Part shown: positions 1 to 7,659 of the stretch, piece after piece | How positions within the stretch are numbered: position 1 is the first letter of the stretch | Layout: each line of letters opens with the position of its first letter | Source of the DNA: Flavobacterium marginilacus | GTDB taxonomy: Bacteria; Bacteroidota; Bacteroidia; Flavobacteriales; Flavobacteriaceae | Length of the DNA stretch: 64,000 nt | Reading direction: 5' to 3' | Assembly (NCBI RefSeq): GCF_026870155.1 | Contig: NZ_CP113975.1 | Location: 4,216,001-4,280,000 of the forward strand | Position numbers and translations under genes: made by a program | The notes under the pieces: model-generated | What the model was told of the DNA's origin: nothing | Databases searched by the model: none | What the model saw: only the letters and a program-made list of their open reading frames with translations

Positions 1-1
1 A

Positions 2-679
2 CTTAAATATACAGAACAGTTAAAAACAGTCGGTTCATGGCTATTGCTTTCCTTGGCGGGAATAGGTAAAGGCATCCTACAATTTATTGTATCGATTATT
101 ATTGCGATGGGACTGTTATTGTATTCCGAATCGCTAACCAAAGTATCCAAAAACATTTTCGTCAAACTTATCGGAAACAATGGCGAACACTACGCCGAAG
201 TCACCGTAATCACCATTCGCAATGTCGTAAAAGGATTCTTGGGCGTAGCCTTGATTCAGGCGCTAATGATAGGCATTGGGTTCTTTTTGGCAGGCGTTCC
301 CTTTGCTGGAATTTTCACCATTATCTGTCTATTTCTTGCCATTATTCAAGTAGGAATTGGCCCGGTTGCCATTCCGGTAGTCATTTATATGTATTCCGTA
401 ACCGATGCCACAACGGCAACAATACTGGCAATTTGGGTCGGAATCACGCTGATTTCCGACAATATCCTGAAACCTATTTTACTGGGAAGAGGCAATCCTC
501 CGGCACCAATGCTTGTGATATTCCTTGGTGCGATAGGCGGTTTCATTTACAACGGCTTCATTGGCTTATTCCTGGGAGCGGTAATCCTGACTTTAGGATA
601 TAAATTTTTCCTTTCATGGATAGACATGGAAAACGATGAACCCCAAATCGAAGAATTACAAACTGAGACTGAAGAATAG
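2..679 (+). CDS. AI-2E family transporter, C-terminal part (5' end outside window)
   Basis: The frame is open from base 2, so the gene starts before the window and only about the last 225 residues are present. The visible part has several long hydrophobic segments and the region 'GNPPAPMLVIFLGAIGG...GFIGLFLGAVIL', typical of the C-terminal membrane domain of the AI-2E/PerM permease family (PF01594). These are inner-membrane proteins of mixed function, including export of small molecules and Na+/H+ exchange. The tail after the last helix is acidic (many Glu), as in many flavobacterial members. The substrate cannot be told from sequence. Confidence 0.85.
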   Translation, partial: LKYTEQLKTVGSWLLLSLAGIGKGILQFIVSIIIAMGLLLYSESLTKVSKNIFVKLIGNNGEHYAEVTVITIRNVVKGFLGVALIQALMIGIGFFLAGVPFAGIFTIICLFLAIIQVGIGPVAIPVVIYMYSVTDATTATILAIWVGITLISDNILKPILLGRGNPPAPMLVIFLGAIGGFIYNGFIGLFLGAVILTLGYKFFLSWIDMENDEPQIEELQTETEE

Positions 680-734
680 GATTTTACGATTTCAATTTAT
701 TGCTAAAACTCATTTGGGCGTGCCCCCATTGAGA

Positions 735-773
735 AAAGGGGCTTATTCTGCAATGCGGTTATACAGCCCCTTT
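735..773. repeat. Short inverted repeat in the gap after the permease
   Basis: AAAGGGGCT (735-743) and AGCCCCTTT (765-773) form a 9-bp perfect inverted repeat with a 21-nt loop and no T-tract, so a plain intrinsic terminator is unlikely. The flanking GC-rich stretch (about 717-850) differs in composition from the AT-rich surroundings and looks like a dispersed intergenic repeat. No gene is visible between 680 and 964. Confidence 0.5.
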
Positions 774-964
774 CCTCAACGCGGTCGGGCTGTACGCGTT
801 ACAAGGTAACTTGCTCCCATCCCTCACGCGGGAAACTGCATACGTGAGGTTTTCCAATTAATAATTTGTAAATATTATATATCAACAAAACTAACAAAAG
901 GTATTTATGTGATTTTATGGTTCACAGATATTAAGTTCGCAATAACCTTCAGAAAACATCAACA

Positions 965-1419
965 ATGATAAATGAAAAAATGGATTTTAGATTTTTAAAA
1001 GTCAAGAATGGAAAACCCTTTTTTGCAATAATAAATTTTGAGTTAGCAGAAGTGATACTAGAAACGAAATCGTTGAAGAATATCAAGGTGAAGGGTGGAA
1101 AAGTCAAGGAAGCATAGAAAGCATACCTATGAACGGTTATGAACTCTGGAAAAAAGCTTTAAAAAACGGATTGGAATTTGCTTTCTCAAAAAGTAATAAA
1201 AAATGGAAAGTCATAATAAAAAAAGTAGAAGGTCGAATTGCTACAGACACAAACCCAACAATTGTTGGTTTTGCGACAATTTTAGCTTTTTGCGAACAAA
1301 CAAATTTGGAGTTAGAGAATGATTTAAAAACTAAAATTGAAAATTTCACATTTAAAAGTTGGGAAAATAATAATGACAAGAAAATTCCAAATTTTATAAA
1401 TTTAGAATATGAAAATTAA
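965..1419 (+). pseudogene. Frameshifted hypothetical gene (two overlapping frames of one protein)
   Basis: An ATG at 965 opens a frame ending at TAG 1115-1117. A second frame, open from 1042 to 1419, contains the continuous sequence VEEYQGEGWKSQG just before its first ATG (1129), so it extends well upstream of any start codon. Together they look like one protein of about 150 residues broken by a frameshift between about 1042 and 1115. The family is not recognised. The C-terminal part is Lys-rich and soluble (contains NPTIVGFATILAFCEQ). A sequencing error would look the same. Confidence 0.5.
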
Positions 1420-1433
1420 AAGCTATTACAAAA

Positions 1434-1748
1434 GTGATTTTAAAAAATAAACCAAAAATATCGAAACGTACATTCATTTTAATCGTCGTTGTAACTTCTA
1501 TTTTTATTTTATTATGGGGAATCTACAAAGTTTATGAAATATTCTATCCATCATATTTTAATCAAACAGAATATACTCAAATTTCTTTTATTGGAAATGA
1601 AAAAATTCCAACTAAAAGTGAAATACTATTTTCAGGATTTAAAAATATAGAAGTAATAATTGTTAGCTCGATCATAAGCTTTTTTATAGTTTCTGCTAAA
1701 AAACTATTCTTGAGCAAAAATAAAAACAACAAAAATGTTCCCCACTAG
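1434..1748 (+). CDS. Small hypothetical membrane protein
   Basis: A 104-residue frame starting at GTG 1434; the frame has a stop at 1410 and no ATG upstream, so the start is uncertain. It has two hydrophobic segments (about residues 12-31 and 73-88) and Lys-rich ends. The family is not recognised. Its last codons (NNKNVPH) lie inside a dispersed repeat that recurs at 2194-2252, so the C-terminus may have been altered by repeat insertion. Confidence 0.45.
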   Translation: MILKNKPKISKRTFILIVVVTSIFILLWGIYKVYEIFYPSYFNQTEYTQISFIGNEKIPTKSEILFSGFKNIEVIIVSSIISFFIVSAKKLFLSKNKNNKNVPH

Positions 1749-1782
1749 TGTGAGCGTCATGCTCATACGCGCAAAGATTGAA
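1726..1782. repeat. Dispersed repeat, copy 1 (core gagcgtcAtgctc)
   Basis: This copy runs from the end of the preceding gene and shares 'aaaaatgttccc', 'gtgagcgtca', 'gctc' and 'caaagattga' in the same order with 2194-2252. The core is an imperfect palindrome. A GC-rich relative in a different arrangement lies at 2270-2291. Confidence 0.6.
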
Positions 1783-1805
1783 AAACAACCTTATAGAATA
1801 ACAAA

Positions 1806-2192
1806 ATGGATAAAAAGACTAAATTTTTTCTTTTAACAATGTTAATTGTTGCAGTTACCTATTCCTATTTCAATATTCCAAACAAGTTTGAAACGGAAGG
1901 AGGATCATGTTATCAAGGAATTACCGCAATGTTTATTCGATTCTTTTTGACAGTTTGTCTAATCTTAAATCTGCTATCAATATTTCTAATTACCTATAAA
2001 TCTAAAATCAAAACAGCAAAAGTCTTAAGTATTCTTTCACTTATAATCTGGCTAATTGGGGCAATTATGCATTCTCATGATAATTTTCTAATCGGTCTGA
2101 CATATTTCACTCCTTTTCTGATCCTCAATTTTATTATTGTAATTGTGATTTTCAAGAATCCAAAAAATAAAACAACTGATCTAAAACTTTAA
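1806..2192 (+). CDS. Hypothetical four-helix membrane protein
   Basis: A 128-residue protein from ATG 1806. Four hydrophobic segments are visible (about 6-22, 37-62, 70-90 and 97-115), separated by short basic loops, giving a small integral inner-membrane protein. It contains one Cys in the first loop (GGSCYQG). The family is not recognised. It sits between two copies of the same dispersed repeat in an accessory patch with decayed genes, and no partner gene suggests a role. Confidence 0.55.
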   Translation: MDKKTKFFLLTMLIVAVTYSYFNIPNKFETEGGSCYQGITAMFIRFFLTVCLILNLLSIFLITYKSKIKTAKVLSILSLIIWLIGAIMHSHDNFLIGLTYFTPFLILNFIIVIVIFKNPKNKTTDLKL

Positions 2193-2193
2193 G

Positions 2194-2252
2194 ACAACAA
2201 AAAATGTTCCCCCGCTATTGTGAGCGTCACGCTCGTACACACAAAGATTGAC
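2194..2252. repeat. Dispersed repeat, copy 2 (core gagcgtcacgctc)
   Basis: It begins directly after the stop of the preceding membrane-protein gene and matches copy 1 (1726-1782) over most of its length. The core GAGCGT-C-ACGCTC is a perfect short palindrome. Confidence 0.6.
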
Positions 2253-2269
2253 AAATAATTATTACCAAA

Positions 2270-2291
2270 AGCGAGCACGAGCCTGACGCTC
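2270..2291. repeat. GC-rich inverted repeat related to the 1.7/2.2 kb repeats
   Basis: GCGAGC and GCTCGC enclose a short 'acgagcctgac' middle. The words 'gacgctc' and 'gagc' are shared with the two repeats just upstream. No gene lies between 2193 and 2408. Confidence 0.45.
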
Positions 2292-2374
2292 GCGCTAACT
2301 GGGAATCTACTTATCAAAAAATTAAGAATCTTAAATTTACAGACAAATTATAAAATTTAAAATTGGATTAGCGT

Positions 2375-2382
2375 TATATTTG
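2375..2382 (+). promoter_or_regulatory. -7 element (TAnnTTTG) of the toxin-antitoxin operon
   Basis: TATATTTG at 2375-2382 matches the Bacteroidota sigma-A -7 consensus and lies 26 nt before the antitoxin ATG. No convincing -33 TTG is seen at the usual spacing. Confidence 0.5.
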
Positions 2383-2408
2383 TAAAATAGGTTTTAAAAT
2401 CAGAAATT

Positions 2409-2651
2409 ATGCAACCAACTAATTTACAAAAGGATAAACTTGATTTAATTGACAAAATTCTCCATACCGAAGATCAAAACACATTGGATTTCTTAAAAGA
2501 TTATCTAAATGACGAACCTTTGCAATATCAACTAAGCGAAGAACAAAAAAACATTGCAAGGGAAAATACCGAAAATTATTTATCCGGAAAAGACAAAGGA
2601 AAATCTTGGAAAGAAGTTAAAGCCAAATTACTTTCGAAACGAAATGGGTAA
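2409..2651 (+). CDS. Antitoxin-like protein of a ParE/RelE module
   Basis: An 80-residue, highly charged protein with a predicted helical middle (LDLIDKILHTEDQNTLDFLKDYL) and a C-terminal 'GKSWKEVKAKL' segment of the kind that wraps the toxin in small type II antitoxins common in Flavobacteriia. The assignment rests mainly on context: its last 8 bases overlap the start of a ParE/RelE-like gene (ATG at 2644), the classic order and overlap of antitoxin then toxin. It would bind the toxin and repress its own promoter. The toxin downstream is interrupted, so the antitoxin may now be an orphan. Confidence 0.6.
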   Translation: MQPTNLQKDKLDLIDKILHTEDQNTLDFLKDYLNDEPLQYQLSEEQKNIARENTENYLSGKDKGKSWKEVKAKLLSKRNG

Positions 2652-2937
2652 ATTAAAAGAAGCCCTTTCAATTCAAGCTGAAAATGAATTGGAATACGCA
2701 TTACAGTTCTATGATTTAATTTCAACAAAAATTGGAGATAACTTTCTAAAGCAAATCGATGCCTGCATTGAATCCATTTTACTGAATACTGAAACTTACA
2801 AATTAGAATTTGATGTTTACCGCCAAGCTGTGGTCAAAAAATTTCCTTTTGTCATTATTTAAACAAAAATTGATTCTACAATTTTAATTTCTGCCATTTT
2901 TCATACAAGTAGAAATCCAAACAAAAAATTTAAGTGA
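2644..2937 (+). pseudogene. ParE/RelE-like toxin with an in-frame nonsense codon
   Basis: Translation from ATG 2644 gives a RelE/ParE-type protein (AENELEYALQFYDLISTKIGDNFLKQID...YRQAVVKKFPFVII) that stops at TAA 2860-2862. The same frame then continues without a shift through TKIDSTILISAIFHTSRNP to TGA 2935-2937. The block IFHTSRNP is the family's normal C-terminus (AVFHTSRNPKK type), and a Tyr codon usually sits where the TAA is found. A single TAC/TAT to TAA change would explain this. The truncated 72-residue product lacks the last strand and active-site region, so it is probably inactive. Confidence 0.75.
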
Positions 2938-3116
2938 TTCCACCACTAGTACTAGCTGGAAAAAGTTATTATGAAAAACTAAACCCGTAAACCAGCCCAG
3001 ATTGCAGTGGAAATCCTTTTATGCCGGTGTTCGGCATAAAAGATTGCAACGAAAAGCGGGACAACTGTTGATGAAATAATAAGTACTTCTGCTCCTTAAA
3101 AAAACATCAAATTCCT

Positions 3117-3776
3117 TTAACTATTCAATAATTCCAGAATCTTGTCCGCATTTACCTCGCTGTAATCGTTGATGTAAAAATGACACGGAGGCAATTGTTC
3201 TTTGGTATGCGAGCTCAATACGCCCACCACTTTCATTCCGGCATTCAGACCTGCGGTAACCCCCGAAAAAGAATCCTCGAAAACCACACAGTCGGACGGA
3301 GAAACCCCTACACGCTCAGCCGATTTTAAATACACTTCGGGATTGGGTTTGTGACTGCTTACATCTTCGCTTGCCATCATCGAATCCATTTTGTCTCCAA
3401 TTTCCAGGGCATTTATAATCAAATCGAGATTGGCACGCGGAGCCGATGTCGCAACGGCGGTTTTGAAACCACGGGATTTAAGTTCGTCCAAAAAAATCAG
3501 ATAATGCGGAATGGTTTCTACTTTGTCTTTATAAATTTCACGAAACATCGATTCTTTTTCGTCCTCCAATTGTTTAAGTTCATCGCCAGTTATCGGACGC
3601 TTGAAGAAATGCGACATGATGTAACCATTGTGTTTTCCGTACATATGATCTTCAAACTCCTTTTGGGAATGAGAAATTTGGTACTTATCAAAAAATGCTT
3701 CAAAAGCCTTGCCATGATCTGGATTGGTGTGACAGATTACACCATCCATATCAAAAATTACACATTGCTGTTTCAT
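3117..3776 (-). CDS. HAD-superfamily phosphatase / beta-phosphoglucomutase-like
   Basis: A complete 219-residue haloacid dehalogenase hydrolase. Motif I is DMDGV with Asp9 (nucleophile) and Asp11; motif II is TSAP (110-113); motif III is Lys143 in SSHKPNPE; motif IV is FEDS (Glu167, Asp168). The helical cap between motifs I and II (about 18-88) places it in subfamily IA with beta-phosphoglucomutases and sugar-phosphate phosphatases. It is cytosolic and Mg2+-dependent. The substrate is unknown. It is transcribed alone and diverges from the FAD monooxygenase gene. Confidence 0.85.
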   Translation of the reverse strand: MKQQCVIFDMDGVICHTNPDHGKAFEAFFDKYQISHSQKEFEDHMYGKHNGYIMSHFFKRPITGDELKQLEDEKESMFREIYKDKVETIPHYLIFLDELKSRGFKTAVATSAPRANLDLIINALEIGDKMDSMMASEDVSSHKPNPEVYLKSAERVGVSPSDCVVFEDSFSGVTAGLNAGMKVVGVLSSHTKEQLPPCHFYINDYSEVNADKILELLNS

Positions 3777-3969
3777 TATAGTTTCGTTGTTTTAAGGGAC
3801 CGCAAAGATACAACCATTTGCATTTTCTTGAAGCCTAAATACGGAAACAAAATTTAATTTTTACAGCCGTTGATGAATCCATTTTCATTGACTGCAAAAC
3901 AATTCTTTCACTATATTTGATACACCAAAGCTGATCGTCTGTGTAATTTTTGAAGAAACAAGTAACGAA

Positions 3970-5136
3970 ATGGATAGAAAAACAAATATTGTTATTTTGG
4001 GTGCCGGTGTCGGCGGATTGACCACCGCAATAGCTTTGCGCCAAAAAGGATTTGAAAATATAACCATTTTTGAGCAAAGACAAACATCAGTAACAATTGG
4101 TGCAGGCATTGTTCTATGGGCAAATGCAAGCAAAATTCTCAATAAGCTAGGTTTATTGACCGAAGTACAAAAAATTGGAGGCAAAATAAAACAAATGGAA
4201 CGCTGGACTGACAAAGAGGAATTCTTAGGTTCCATTAATGTTTCTACTATTGACACAGTAATTGGCGCAACCAGTTATTCGGCGAGCAGAAAGGAACTGC
4301 AGGAAATTTTATTAAAAAAAACCACCGATCTCAAAATTCCTGTTTTCTATAACCATAAAGCCATGCAACTATCTTCTAGTGACAATAAAGCACAAGTTTT
4401 GTTTGACAACGGCGGAGAAATAAAAGCAGATATTGTTATTGGCGGAGACGGAAGAATGAATTCGGCAGCGAGACAATATGTCAATGGAGACAACAAACCT
4501 GTTTATCAGAATTTTGTAAACTGGATAGGAATAGTCGAAAGCGACAAACCTATTTTTTCAAACGCTGAAAATGTCTTGGATTTTTGGGGTTATGGAGAGC
4601 GTTTCGGAATCGTTCCAATAAACAAATTCAAAGGATATTGGGCGGGCGGTAAATCGTTACCTCTTAATTCGCCTTTTAAAACCAAAAATAACAAAGAGGA
4701 ATTATTAAAATTATTTGCTACATGGTCACCAAAAATTGAAAACACCATACAACTAAGCAAAGAAGAAAACATCAAGTATATTGAGGTATTCGACCACAAT
4801 CCAATTTCAAAATGGCACAAAAATAACGTCTGCCTAATCGGAGATTCGGCACACGCTGCACTGCCAACATCAGGACAGGGTGCATGCCAAGCAATAGAAG
4901 ATGGATGGGAATTAGCATCCGTTTTGGAAGAAGCAAAAACACACTATGAAGCATTTGCAAAATTCCAAAAGAACAGATTCCAAAAAACAACTGCCATCAC
5001 AATAGCAGGAAGAGAATTAGCCAAATCATTATTCAATGAAGATCCCGTATTCTGCAATTACAGAAATGAAAATGCAAAAAAGACAGATTATAACCTTGCA
5101 GCCCAGAATATTGCTCAATTATGGTCTCTGAAATAA
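3970..5136 (+). CDS. FAD-dependent monooxygenase (group A flavoprotein hydroxylase)
   Basis: A 388-residue flavoprotein with the Rossmann motif GAGVGG near residues 11-16, the conserved DG motif (GGDGRMNSAAR) and the GD motif GDSAHAALPTSGQGACQAIEDG that binds the FAD ribityl chain. This is the PF01494 family (salicylate hydroxylase, zeaxanthin epoxidase, urate hydroxylase types), using NAD(P)H and O2 to hydroxylate a small organic substrate. The length matches TetX, but the sequence around the FAD motifs is not TetX-like. A GNAT gene follows after 12 bp, so the two are probably cotranscribed. The substrate is unknown. Confidence 0.85.
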   Translation: MDRKTNIVILGAGVGGLTTAIALRQKGFENITIFEQRQTSVTIGAGIVLWANASKILNKLGLLTEVQKIGGKIKQMERWTDKEEFLGSINVSTIDTVIGATSYSASRKELQEILLKKTTDLKIPVFYNHKAMQLSSSDNKAQVLFDNGGEIKADIVIGGDGRMNSAARQYVNGDNKPVYQNFVNWIGIVESDKPIFSNAENVLDFWGYGERFGIVPINKFKGYWAGGKSLPLNSPFKTKNNKEELLKLFATWSPKIENTIQLSKEENIKYIEVFDHNPISKWHKNNVCLIGDSAHAALPTSGQGACQAIEDGWELASVLEEAKTHYEAFAKFQKNRFQKTTAITIAGRELAKSLFNEDPVFCNYRNENAKKTDYNLAAQNIAQLWSLK

Positions 5137-5148
5137 AAAACAATAAAA

Positions 5149-5664
5149 ATGAATTATTCCTTTAGAAAAGCAACAGCTTCTGAAATTCCTGAGGTATGGA
5201 AAATTTTACAACAGGCGATTGTCCGCAGAAAAAAAGACGGCAGTGAACAATGGCAGGATGGATACCCCAATCTGCAATCGGTTCAAAATGACGTAGAAAA
5301 AGGCCAGGGATTTGTTTTAACTGAAGGAGAAACAATAGCAGGATACAGCGCAGTATTGATAAACGATGAGCCTGAATATGCTAAAATTATAGGCGAATGG
5401 TTAACAAATGATGATTTTGTTGTATTTCACCGTGTAGCAATTTCCGAAAATCATCTGGGTAAAGGTCTGGCAAAAAAAATACTGGAGTACATTGAAGATT
5501 TTGCTCTAAGCAACAATATTTACAGCGTCAAAGCAGATACCAATTTTGACAATACCGCCATGCTTAAAATCTTTGAAAAATCGGGTTACAAGTATTGTGG
5601 CAAAGTATATTTTAGAGGAGGCGAAAGAAAGGCATTTGAAAAAACACTCGCTAAAAACAGCTAA
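5149..5664 (+). CDS. GNAT family N-acetyltransferase
   Basis: A 171-residue protein with the GNAT fold: a beta4 region (FHRVAISENH) followed by the acetyl-CoA loop HLGKGLAKKILEYIE (Q/R-x-x-G-x-G/A type) and the C-terminal DTNFDNTAMLKIFEKSGYKYCG, where the conserved Asn and Tyr sit. It transfers acetyl from acetyl-CoA to an unknown amine. It follows the monooxygenase gene closely on the same strand and ends 6 bp from the convergent moeA gene. Confidence 0.85.
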   Translation: MNYSFRKATASEIPEVWKILQQAIVRRKKDGSEQWQDGYPNLQSVQNDVEKGQGFVLTEGETIAGYSAVLINDEPEYAKIIGEWLTNDDFVVFHRVAISENHLGKGLAKKILEYIEDFALSNNIYSVKADTNFDNTAMLKIFEKSGYKYCGKVYFRGGERKAFEKTLAKNS

Positions 5665-5670
5665 AATAAA

Positions 5671-6840
5671 CTACAGCAGATACACCTCCACTTTGTCTCC
5701 TTTTTTCAATTCATAATTTCCGTGAGGAGCATAAACCAATCCATTGGCAACGGAAAAAGAATTGAGCATCGATGAAGCCTGATGTGACAATATTGCTGCT
5801 TCTCCGTTAACAATATTCGCTTTCAAAAATTGGGAGCGGGTATTTCGTACTTCATAATCATGAGCAATAGACATTAAAACCGCCTGCTGATAATTCGCTT
5901 CCGCACCAGATAAAATTGCCAGTGTAGGCAAAACGTATACATAAAAACAAGTCAGGCAGGCCGCTGGATTTCCCGGTAATGCAAAAACCATTTTATCATT
6001 CAGTTTTCCAGCAAACAAAGGCTTTCCTGGCTTTTGATTCACTTTATAAAATAAGGTTTCTACTTCCAATTCCTTTAAAGCTCTTGCCACAAAATCATAA
6101 TCCCCAACCGATATTCCTCCAGAAACTAATATCACATCGTTAGCAGTTAGAGCTTCCTGCAGTTTATTTTTGGTATTTACAAAATCGTCATTAACTTCAT
6201 ACAAGGTCACTGCACCATAATACGCATCAATCAACGCTGACTGCAGCATAAGTCCGTTGCTTTCATAGACTTTTCCGTATTCAAGCGGTGTTCCGGGCTT
6301 GGACAGCTCATTGCCTGTAACTACAATTCCAACCTTTGGTTTCTGGTAAACACTGACTTTTGTAAAACCAAGTCCTGCCAAAAAACCTATCGCTGCCGCA
6401 TTCAGAATCTTTCCTTTTTCGAGTGCCAGATCTCCCGCCGAAATCTGTTCTCCAATTGGTCTAACATTGGTTTTGGCTTCAACCAGTTCATCCAGCAATA
6501 ATTGTGTTCCGTCGACAGAAACCTTTTCAATCTGAATAACAGCTTGCGCCGAATCAGGTAAAGCTGCACCCGTAAAAATCTTTACGGCCTGCCCTGGCAG
6601 CAGTTCAACCTTATGGGAATCTCCCGCTTTTACTTCACCAATAATTTCATAAACCAAAGCATTGTGAAGGCACAAAGCAAAACCATCCATCGCCGACTGG
6701 CGGAAAGGAGGCATATTGATTGGTGAAAAAAGTGACTCGGCCAAAATATGTTTTCTTGCTTCAAAAAGCGAATACTCAGCTTTTGGCAAAACGGGCAAAT
6801 TATCTTGTAATATCGAAAAAGCTTCCTGAACAGAAATCAT
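5671..6840 (-). CDS. moeA: Molybdopterin molybdenumtransferase MoeA
   Basis: A complete 389-residue MoeA. The N-terminal part carries PPFRQSAMDGFAL, typical of domain III/I; the central MoCF (molybdopterin-binding) domain has VVTGNEL, the VSGGISVGDYDF motif and KPGKPLFAG...ALPGNPAA; the C-terminal beta-domain IV is present to the end. MoeA ligates molybdate to adenylylated molybdopterin, the last step of molybdenum cofactor synthesis. No other moa/mob genes are in the window, so its partners are elsewhere. Confidence 0.93.
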   Translation of the reverse strand: MISVQEAFSILQDNLPVLPKAEYSLFEARKHILAESLFSPINMPPFRQSAMDGFALCLHNALVYEIIGEVKAGDSHKVELLPGQAVKIFTGAALPDSAQAVIQIEKVSVDGTQLLLDELVEAKTNVRPIGEQISAGDLALEKGKILNAAAIGFLAGLGFTKVSVYQKPKVGIVVTGNELSKPGTPLEYGKVYESNGLMLQSALIDAYYGAVTLYEVNDDFVNTKNKLQEALTANDVILVSGGISVGDYDFVARALKELEVETLFYKVNQKPGKPLFAGKLNDKMVFALPGNPAACLTCFYVYVLPTLAILSGAEANYQQAVLMSIAHDYEVRNTRSQFLKANIVNGEAAILSHQASSMLNSFSVANGLVYAPHGNYELKKGDKVEVYLL

Positions 6841-7028
6841 GTGCTGTGAATTATATTGGTTTTCAAAAATACGATTCGCAAATGATTTTATGATACTATT
6901 GCATCTAAAAGTTAATAAACAGCTACTCTTTCTTTTGTTAGAAGAATTTTATAAAACCTCAAACAAAAATATTTCAAGCATTGGTGTTTTTTTCAAAATA
7001 AGAGTTAATACATTAAACCTTTGACCGT

Positions 7029-7036
7029 TATATTTG
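7029..7036 (+). promoter_or_regulatory. -7 element (TAnnTTTG) of the DUF4890 gene
   Basis: TATATTTG, 33 nt before the ATG at 7069, fits the Bacteroidota -7 consensus. The intergenic region 6841-7068 contains no other clear feature. Confidence 0.55.
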
Positions 7037-7068
7037 TCTTATCCATATAACTTAAAAACAAACAGAAT

Positions 7069-7503
7069 ATGAAAACACTAATAATTGCCTTAGTATTTGG
7101 AATTGGAGTATCTGGATTTGCGCAGGTAAGCACACCACAGTCTGGTGAATCCTACCGGGAAAAAACAACTCCGGAACAGCGTCAGCAGAAACATTTGACT
7201 TACTTAACCAAAGAATTAAATCTGGATGCCAAACAGCAGGAAGCTGTCGGTAAAATTTTAGCAGAAAAAAGTGCCAAAGCACAAGACCTCAAAGCTCAAA
7301 GAGACACCAGAAAAGACAGCGGAGAAAAAATGACTTCAGAAGAAAGAACCGCTTTAAAAAATAAAATGCAGGCCGAAAAAGCAGATACAGAAGCCAAAAT
7401 GAAAGCTATTTTATCTGCCGATCAATACCAAAAATGGCTTACAATAAGAGAAGAAAACAAAGATAAAATAAAAGACCGAATGAGAGAAAAAAGAGGGATG
7501 TAA
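7069..7503 (+). CDS. Secreted DUF4890-type helical protein (Spy/CpxP-like)
   Basis: A 144-residue protein with a signal peptide (ALVFGIGVSGFAQ, cleavage near residue 19) and a charged, Lys/Glu/Gln-rich helical body. It contains TPEQRQQKHLTYLTKELNLDAKQQEAV and ILSADQYQKWLTIREE, the repeated 'TPEQR...L...Q' and 'L(S/T)xxQ(Y/F)xK' pattern of flavobacterial DUF4890 proteins, which resembles Spy/CpxP periplasmic chaperones. A role in periplasmic stress or metal response is inferred from that resemblance. A paralogue lies at 48889-49404 on the other strand. Confidence 0.75.
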   Translation: MKTLIIALVFGIGVSGFAQVSTPQSGESYREKTTPEQRQQKHLTYLTKELNLDAKQQEAVGKILAEKSAKAQDLKAQRDTRKDSGEKMTSEERTALKNKMQAEKADTEAKMKAILSADQYQKWLTIREENKDKIKDRMREKRGM

Positions 7504-7508
7504 AAAGT

Positions 7509-7651
7509 TAAACACGAATTTACACGAATCAATTAAAATGTTCTAAAAAATAGGTCTCACAGATTTAACACCAATTTTTACATTGTGCTACTCTGTGAGA
7601 TCTATATTTTATAAACAAACTGATTCGTGCTGATTAGTGTAATTTGTGTTC
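7509..7651. repeat. Long imperfect palindrome between convergent genes
   Basis: Two nested arm pairs are visible: 'acacgaatttacacgaatca' against 'tgattcgtgctgattagtgt', and 'gtctcacagatt' against 'ctgtgagatc'. This is one of many dispersed palindromes in the intergenic DNA of this genome. It may also act as a two-way terminator between the DUF4890 gene and hemL. Confidence 0.55.
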
Positions 7652-7659
7652 TAATTTTT

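Noticed and set aside
3351..3857. 168-residue frame on the + strand
   Set aside because: It lies antisense to the HAD phosphatase gene, has no recognisable domain, and its composition follows from the complement of that gene.
3970..5136. Tetracycline-inactivating TetX
   Set aside because: The length and flavoprotein class agree, but the sequence around the FAD motifs does not resemble TetX, and no resistance context is present.
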